Source: an uncultured Porphyromonadaceae bacterium
Lineage (GTDB): Bacteria; Bacteroidota; Bacteroidia; Bacteroidales; Muribaculaceae
Length of the DNA: 55,977 nucleotides
Direction: 5' to 3'
Assembly (NCBI GenBank): GCA_947177135.1
Contig: CAMWTI010000003.1
Coordinates: 1-55,977 of the forward strand
Shown here: positions 52,301 through 55,977 of the stretch, one piece after another
Layout: the number at the start of each line of letters is the position of its first letter
How positions within the stretch are numbered: position 1 is the first letter of the stretch
Notes under the pieces: model-generated
Database searches by the model: none
Seen by the model: the letters and a program-made list of their open reading frames with translations, nothing else
What the model was told of the DNA's origin: nothing
Position numbers and translations under genes: made by a program

Positions 52301-52515
52301 CCATAAGCGTCAGTGACGGTGTTTTGTCCCGAATCGTTCATGACCGTCACCAGCGCGCCGATCAGATCTGCCCCCGCGTTGTCAGCGACCGTTCCAGTGA
52401 TTATAGAGTGCGTCGTGTCGCGAGTAGGCTCCGTCGGATGTTCAAGCTGCCGGGCAGGCATGTTGGCAGTTCCGACGGCAAATATTGTCAGCATTGTGAT
52501 TATTAAATGTTTCAT
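49378..52515 (-). CDS. susC: SusC/RagA-family TonB-linked outer-membrane protein
   Basis: FDEVVVVGYATQKKVDMTGAVSSV, IENISVLKDAASGAIYGSRAANGVILVTT; start at 52515 because the longer ORF start overlaps the -7 element. Confidence 0.96.
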   Translation of the reverse strand: MKHLIITMLTIFAVGTANMPARQLEHPTEPTRDTTHSIITGTVADNAGADLIGALVTVMNDSGQNTVTDAYGKFSLSGIPDRCVLQVSYIGYELQEVKVTPGKRNYHIVMQSNHSVFDEVVVVGYATQKKVDMTGAVSSVNIDALEDRPVTNVTNALAGLAAGLTVANSGGNTPGFESQSILVRGIGTLNNAAPLVVVDGMTGIALSDINPQDIENISVLKDAASGAIYGSRAANGVILVTTRQGAERAPRITYSGNVSFETVAKRLNLVTDYADFMEIQNAGLVANGQAPRFSQGKIDEWRNDAGRNPTVYPNTDWQDHIYRNPSVVQSHNIAVTGGTKTVKYNLSIGYVNNPGMIYYTDYQRYQLRSNIEVDIKPWLSAGVNIFGFVDKNNPSSENAAAGGDVIFGSGAFNTVPGMTLYDPATGLYGGIQNPEEENVSNFNPYRRQWFYDTDYPTKTKRSVTKLFAKVSPVKGLTVQGSFSYNHWERNEEQHLTDRDLFRFTMDGPVLIREGVVRTYIRRYNYKNTFRSSDLTALYRFNVSKLDVDIFAGMSQEYNKYDQDYYIKYDLVDPSLGAIDAGMTNGSITGNYTEWSMRSYFGRINLNWNNRYLLEANLRADGSSKFAPDRRWGYFPSISAGWRISEERFMNPSASWLTLLKLRASYGSLGNNASTSYYMYQSLFATANYVLNGNIAGGMAQTVLANPNLTWEKTYMTNIGLDFAFFNNRLSGSVDIYSKDTKGILISLPAPLEHGTSIVPDQNAGKVNNRGFEIDMNWSDRIGKVSYSVGFNVGFVNNTVTKFQGDVSSISGVYKIQEGKPINQLYVITVDRIVRDQADLDYVQSLVDKNPNYFATYQRPELGDFLYRDANGDGSLDADDRVEIGHGTLPRLTYGASLGLSWSGIDFSVQFQGVGNHQVYYNNQAFRFVTVMGQSLIKDITDNAWTPENPYNSKYPILRNNANSKNNIASDAFVHNAAYLRCKNIQLGYTLPRKLTKKFFVENLKIYTSIDNLFTITQFPGLDPEVGANVGYPAVHQYSIGLNITF

Positions 52516-52542
52516 ATGGGCTGGCATTGTAATGATTTTATG

Positions 52543-52550
52543 CAAAGGTA
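52543..52550 (-). promoter_or_regulatory. -7 element of susCD promoter
   Basis: Minus-strand TACCTTTG about 27 nt upstream of the SusC ATG. Confidence 0.55.
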
Positions 52551-52680
52551 TATTCCGGTCAACCCATCATGAAAGATCTGTAAATAAACATCGGGAATGT
52601 GGCAATAAGAGGACATCGAGAAGAGCGGCAATCCAACCGCTCCTCCCGACGTCTTTCATGGTACAGAGATATGGGGCGAA

Positions 52681-53544
52681 TCAGTCCTGTTGAATAACAA
52701 GATAGTTTGTCAGGCTCCAGAATTGATCCGGGTCTGTTATTTTTATGATTTTTTTGCCGTCAATTTCGGTCATTTCATACGATGTTTCCGGATGATTTGT
52801 CAGAATTCGTGCCTTGGATGTGTTCAATGGCAATGTTTCAAGCATGCGCTTATCACTTACCTCGAACACATTTTTATCAAAATCACCTTTCATCACTTTG
52901 GTCTGACGCAGGAATCCCGATTCGATTATATGGTGTTTTTTCAGGTCGGACTTTGTGGCTATGATATAGTAGCAAGTGTTAAGTTCGTTTTCAAATCTAA
53001 CCGATGTTTCCTGCGCCACATCGCGTTCGTCGGTGATGGTTGATACGGTGGAATTGAGAGAGTCAACGGCATCGTTCAGCTCTCCGATTTGTGCGTTGGC
53101 GGCAATGAGCTGTCGTTTCAGGGCTTCAATTTCATCAATCTGTGAGTCAATCTGAATGCGCAGAGCATGGATTGTTTCCTGCAGCACGTTATTATTGATT
53201 GTCGAATTCTTGAGCTTTGATTCCAGTTCCTGCAGCTGCACCTTTCGCTGTTGGATCTTCTTTTTAAGCTTTGCAATGTCAGCAAGAATACGGGTTTTCT
53301 GTCCGGCAAGTTCATTCGGGCTGGTGGCCGCGTTGGCCATGAAGTTTTCAAGCTGTCGGATTTGTTCCAGACCGACAGAAATCTCTTTGACCAGAGCCAG
53401 AAGTTGGTCGCGCTCACCCAGCGCGGTGGCCAGTTCCTGCTTGCTCACTTCCTCCAACGACTGCTGCTGTCTGTCCAGCGTCCCATTGCAGGAAGAGAGC
53501 ATTGACATGAGTGCCGCCGATATTATAATGCGGTTGAATTTCAT
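52681..53544 (-). CDS. Coiled-coil lipoprotein resembling the Cbp1 collagen-binding adhesin family
   Basis: Lipobox MLSSCN, long heptad-rich coiled coil, C-terminal LNTCYYIIATKSDLKKHHII...ILTNHPETSYEM...ITDPDQFWSLTNYLVI. Confidence 0.6.
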   Translation of the reverse strand: MKFNRIIISAALMSMLSSCNGTLDRQQQSLEEVSKQELATALGERDQLLALVKEISVGLEQIRQLENFMANAATSPNELAGQKTRILADIAKLKKKIQQRKVQLQELESKLKNSTINNNVLQETIHALRIQIDSQIDEIEALKRQLIAANAQIGELNDAVDSLNSTVSTITDERDVAQETSVRFENELNTCYYIIATKSDLKKHHIIESGFLRQTKVMKGDFDKNVFEVSDKRMLETLPLNTSKARILTNHPETSYEMTEIDGKKIIKITDPDQFWSLTNYLVIQQD

Positions 53545-53648
53545 CTTGTTGAATCTAATAATTATTCAAATATCGTAAAATACCGGCCATGGCAATAGTG
53601 TATGTAAATAGACGGCACAAAAGTGTCAATGAACGGATTTGACGGCAT

Positions 53649-53679
53649 TTGCCGTTTTTAGGAAGTTATATTAATTTTG
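53649..53679 (+). promoter_or_regulatory. Promoter of sensor kinase gene
   Basis: TTG (53649-53651) inside ACGGCATTTGCCGT dyad, 20-nt spacer, TAATTTTG (53672-53679). Confidence 0.6.
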
Positions 53680-53683
53680 CGGC

Positions 53684-54721
53684 ATGAAATCGTTAGAGCA
53701 AAAAACGAATCTGATTTTTGATCTTTTCTTCTGTGTTGTCATAATGCCGCTTCTGGTGTTTTTGGGCCCGGCACATTATTGGTGGACGATCTCTCCATTG
53801 TTTACTTGTCTGACGGTGTCATATCTCTATGGATGTTATTTCGTGACAAAAGCATTGTATCTGCCAAAGTTGATTCTGTCAAAGGCATATTATAAATTAA
53901 CGCTCATTATAGGCAGCCTTATAATTCTAACGTATTTTCTGACTTTGTATCCCCTGCCTGAAATGGATTTTGTGATACCCTCAATGAGCGAGTACCAGAC
54001 GCGGATGAGAAATTATAATATGGCAATCTCGGTCTGGTTCATGTTTTCGGTCATTCTCTGCTATTCGATAACTGTCGCATTCATAAAAGAGCTGTATAAC
54101 AGGCTATTGATGCAGAGCATCGTCGAAAACCAGCGCGACAAGGCTGAACTGGCGCTATATAAAGCGCAGATCAATCCGCATTTTCTGTTCAATACACTGA
54201 ATTCGCTATACAGCCTCGTGATCGGCACTTCTCAGAAAGCAGAGGACGCATTTATCAAGTTTACAGAATTGCTGAAATACACATACGTGACAGCTCAAAA
54301 TGACTGGGTTACGATCGGCGAGGAGATTGATTACATCAACAACTATATCGATCTGCAATTGATCAGGCTGGACAGCCATACAAATGTTATCCGCGATTGC
54401 GTTGTCGATGATGTCACGGCCAATATTCCTCCGATGATTTTTCTTACGTTTGTTGAAAACTCCTTTAAGTATGGAGCGTCGACAAGTCAGGATTGCGATA
54501 TTCTGATCAGATTACATCTGAATAATGGTGTGCTGGTTTTTGAAACGGAAAATAAAATAGTGAAACATTCCGACGAATTCCGTAAAGACATGCCTGTGGG
54601 CATCAATAACTGCCGCAGTCGGTTGTCGGGATTGTTTTTTGACCGATATGACCTACAAATCAAAGAAGAAGGCGGAGTTTTCCGGGTGTATCTTAAAATA
54701 AATCTTGCTGATCATGAGTAA
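53684..54721 (+). CDS. LytS/YehU-type sensor histidine kinase
   Basis: LALYKAQINPHFLFNTLNSLYSLV, IPPMIFLTFVENSFKYG. Confidence 0.93.
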   Translation: MKSLEQKTNLIFDLFFCVVIMPLLVFLGPAHYWWTISPLFTCLTVSYLYGCYFVTKALYLPKLILSKAYYKLTLIIGSLIILTYFLTLYPLPEMDFVIPSMSEYQTRMRNYNMAISVWFMFSVILCYSITVAFIKELYNRLLMQSIVENQRDKAELALYKAQINPHFLFNTLNSLYSLVIGTSQKAEDAFIKFTELLKYTYVTAQNDWVTIGEEIDYINNYIDLQLIRLDSHTNVIRDCVVDDVTANIPPMIFLTFVENSFKYGASTSQDCDILIRLHLNNGVLVFETENKIVKHSDEFRKDMPVGINNCRSRLSGLFFDRYDLQIKEEGGVFRVYLKINLADHE

Positions 54722-55409
54722 TCTGATAAAGTGTGTTGCCATTGATGATGAACCATTGGCACTGGATATAATCGAAAAATTCTGCCAACGGATCGGAAAC
54801 ATCGAACTGAAAAGATTTTCAGATCCCCGCCTTGGCCTTGAGGCTATCCAGCGGAATCGTCCAGACATTGTTTTTCTTGACATTGAGATGGATGCGGTCA
54901 GCGGACTGGACATCGCCTCCCGGCTGCCTGAGGGAACATGCTTTATATTCACAACCGCTTATCTGAGATATGCGCTTGAAGGTTTCGATCTAGATGCCGT
55001 GGATTATCTCCACAAACCGTTTGCCTTCAGTCGCTTTCAGACCGCATTTTCAAAAGCATTGAGGCGGATCGGCCGGCAGTCGATCAAGTCTACATCCCAA
55101 TGCATTGTCGTCAAGCAGGATTACAGCAACATAAGCATTCCGATAGACGACATACTTTATGTAGAGGCTGTGGAAGGGTATTCAAAGATATTTCGCACTT
55201 CGGGAGAATGCGTGATGTCAAGAATTCTGTTGAAGAATGTCTTTGCGATGCTGCCTCCAGAGTCTTTTATGCGGATACATAGATCGTTTGTTGTCTCTAT
55301 TTCAAAAATCAAATGTTTCAATAAGCAGGAAGTCGTGTTGGTTGATGGCGAAACGTTGCCGATCGGCAAACAATATTCATCGACTATCATGCAATTGGTC
55401 AAGGAGTGA
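54705..55409 (+). CDS. LytTR-family response regulator
   Basis: CVAIDDEPLALDIIEKF, DIVFLDIEMDAVSGLDIA; LytTR DILYVEAVEGYSKIF...FMRIHRSFVVSISKI. Confidence 0.95.
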   Translation: MLIMSNLIKCVAIDDEPLALDIIEKFCQRIGNIELKRFSDPRLGLEAIQRNRPDIVFLDIEMDAVSGLDIASRLPEGTCFIFTTAYLRYALEGFDLDAVDYLHKPFAFSRFQTAFSKALRRIGRQSIKSTSQCIVVKQDYSNISIPIDDILYVEAVEGYSKIFRTSGECVMSRILLKNVFAMLPPESFMRIHRSFVVSISKIKCFNKQEVVLVDGETLPIGKQYSSTIMQLVKE

Positions 55410-55530
55410 CTGGACCTTATTCTGACATGCGACAGTGAGTTGCCCAACTGCGGTTATGAGCACCACCATGACCGCATGATATGGCCTACTTCGAGGTGAA
55501 GTGCAGCCTTTTGGTGTGAGTTAAAAGTAT

Positions 55531-55755
55531 TCAAATACGCCAATTTACACTACTGAAATAGAAATACATCATTACCTCGCCGAACAGCAATAGTATTTCC
55601 GTCTGCCCATAAGTCAAGGTGTTACCCTCGATATGGTTGCTATTGTAGTTAAAATCAACAATAAAACGACGGATAAGCCTCTCGCGGTCCTTCTCGGACA
55701 AGGGCTGAATGTTGAGCCAAGCGGCAAGTGCTTTTTTGATATTGAGATACTTCAT
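55531..55755 (-). pseudogene. Truncated Fic/DOC-family protein (N-terminal fragment)
   Basis: LSEKDRERLIRRFIVDFNYNSNHIEGNTLTYGQTEILLLFGE then early stop; no HPFxxGNG motif. Confidence 0.7.
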
Positions 55756-55861
55756 ACAGAATTCGTGTTACATCCGTACAACGTTAATAATAAATTCCAG
55801 AAAAGGTTGTATATGTATAACCTTTTTCGTGTTTTGCAAGGCTCTTATCTGAATATTATGC

Positions 55862-55975
55862 TCAGTCCGTACTTTTTTGTTTCAGTTGAGTGAATAGAAT
55901 CGGGGTGATGTATAATAATGCAACTGTGCCGAAAATCATGCCGCCGATTACGCCGATAGCGAGTGATTTGGAACC
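55862..55975 (-). CDS. C-terminus of RND efflux transporter (AcrB/HAE1-like), partial at window edge
   Basis: Minus-strand read: GSKSLAIGVIGGMIFGTVALLYITPILFTQLKQKSTD*; absent from the ORF track because no start lies in the window. Confidence 0.75.
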   Translation of the reverse strand, partial: GSKSLAIGVIGGMIFGTVALLYITPILFTQLKQKSTD

Positions 55976-55977
55976 GT

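Noticed and set aside
55480-55977. Transposon/IS end at the right edge
   Set aside because: No transposase fragment or terminal inverted repeats found; the sequence resolves into a Fic fragment and an RND transporter C-terminus

Overview
The window is an approximately 56 kb chromosomal segment from a Bacteroidales bacterium, probably Muribaculaceae-like. This is inferred from TTG-N19-22-TAnnTTTG promoters, SusC/SusD, C10/C11 peptidases and DUF3078/DUF389/Cbp1-like families. Left to right it holds: tRNA-Glu; a TPP-riboswitch thiGCH operon; a SIMPL protein; an N-terminally short glycosyltransferase; two paralogous TonB-plug outer-membrane barrels, one split by a single-base frameshift; a lipoprotein; a Pit transporter; RNase H, alanine dehydrogenase-like and aroK genes; a four-gene overlapping envelope operon; rplM-rpsI-rpsB-tsf; C10 and C11 peptidases; mscS; rnz; tadA; an AraC regulator; a structured non-coding region and small HTH regulator; an M6 metalloprotease; DUF3078, DUF2807, HAD, ribF and DUF389 genes; a secreted protein with a 405-bp tandem repeat; and a host-glycan region (GH110, DUF2400, GH20, SusD, SusC, Cbp1-like adhesin, LytS/LytTR pair). 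The right edge has a Fic fragment and the C-terminus of an RND transporter. No CRISPR array, prophage or intact transposon was seen. The best leads are the unexplained structured RNA/leader at about 31.65-31.97 kb, the AAAA frameshift at 6193-6196, a perfect 18-bp intragenic hairpin in the esterase gene, and the candidate rplM leader. All names come from reading motifs by eye; no database search was run.
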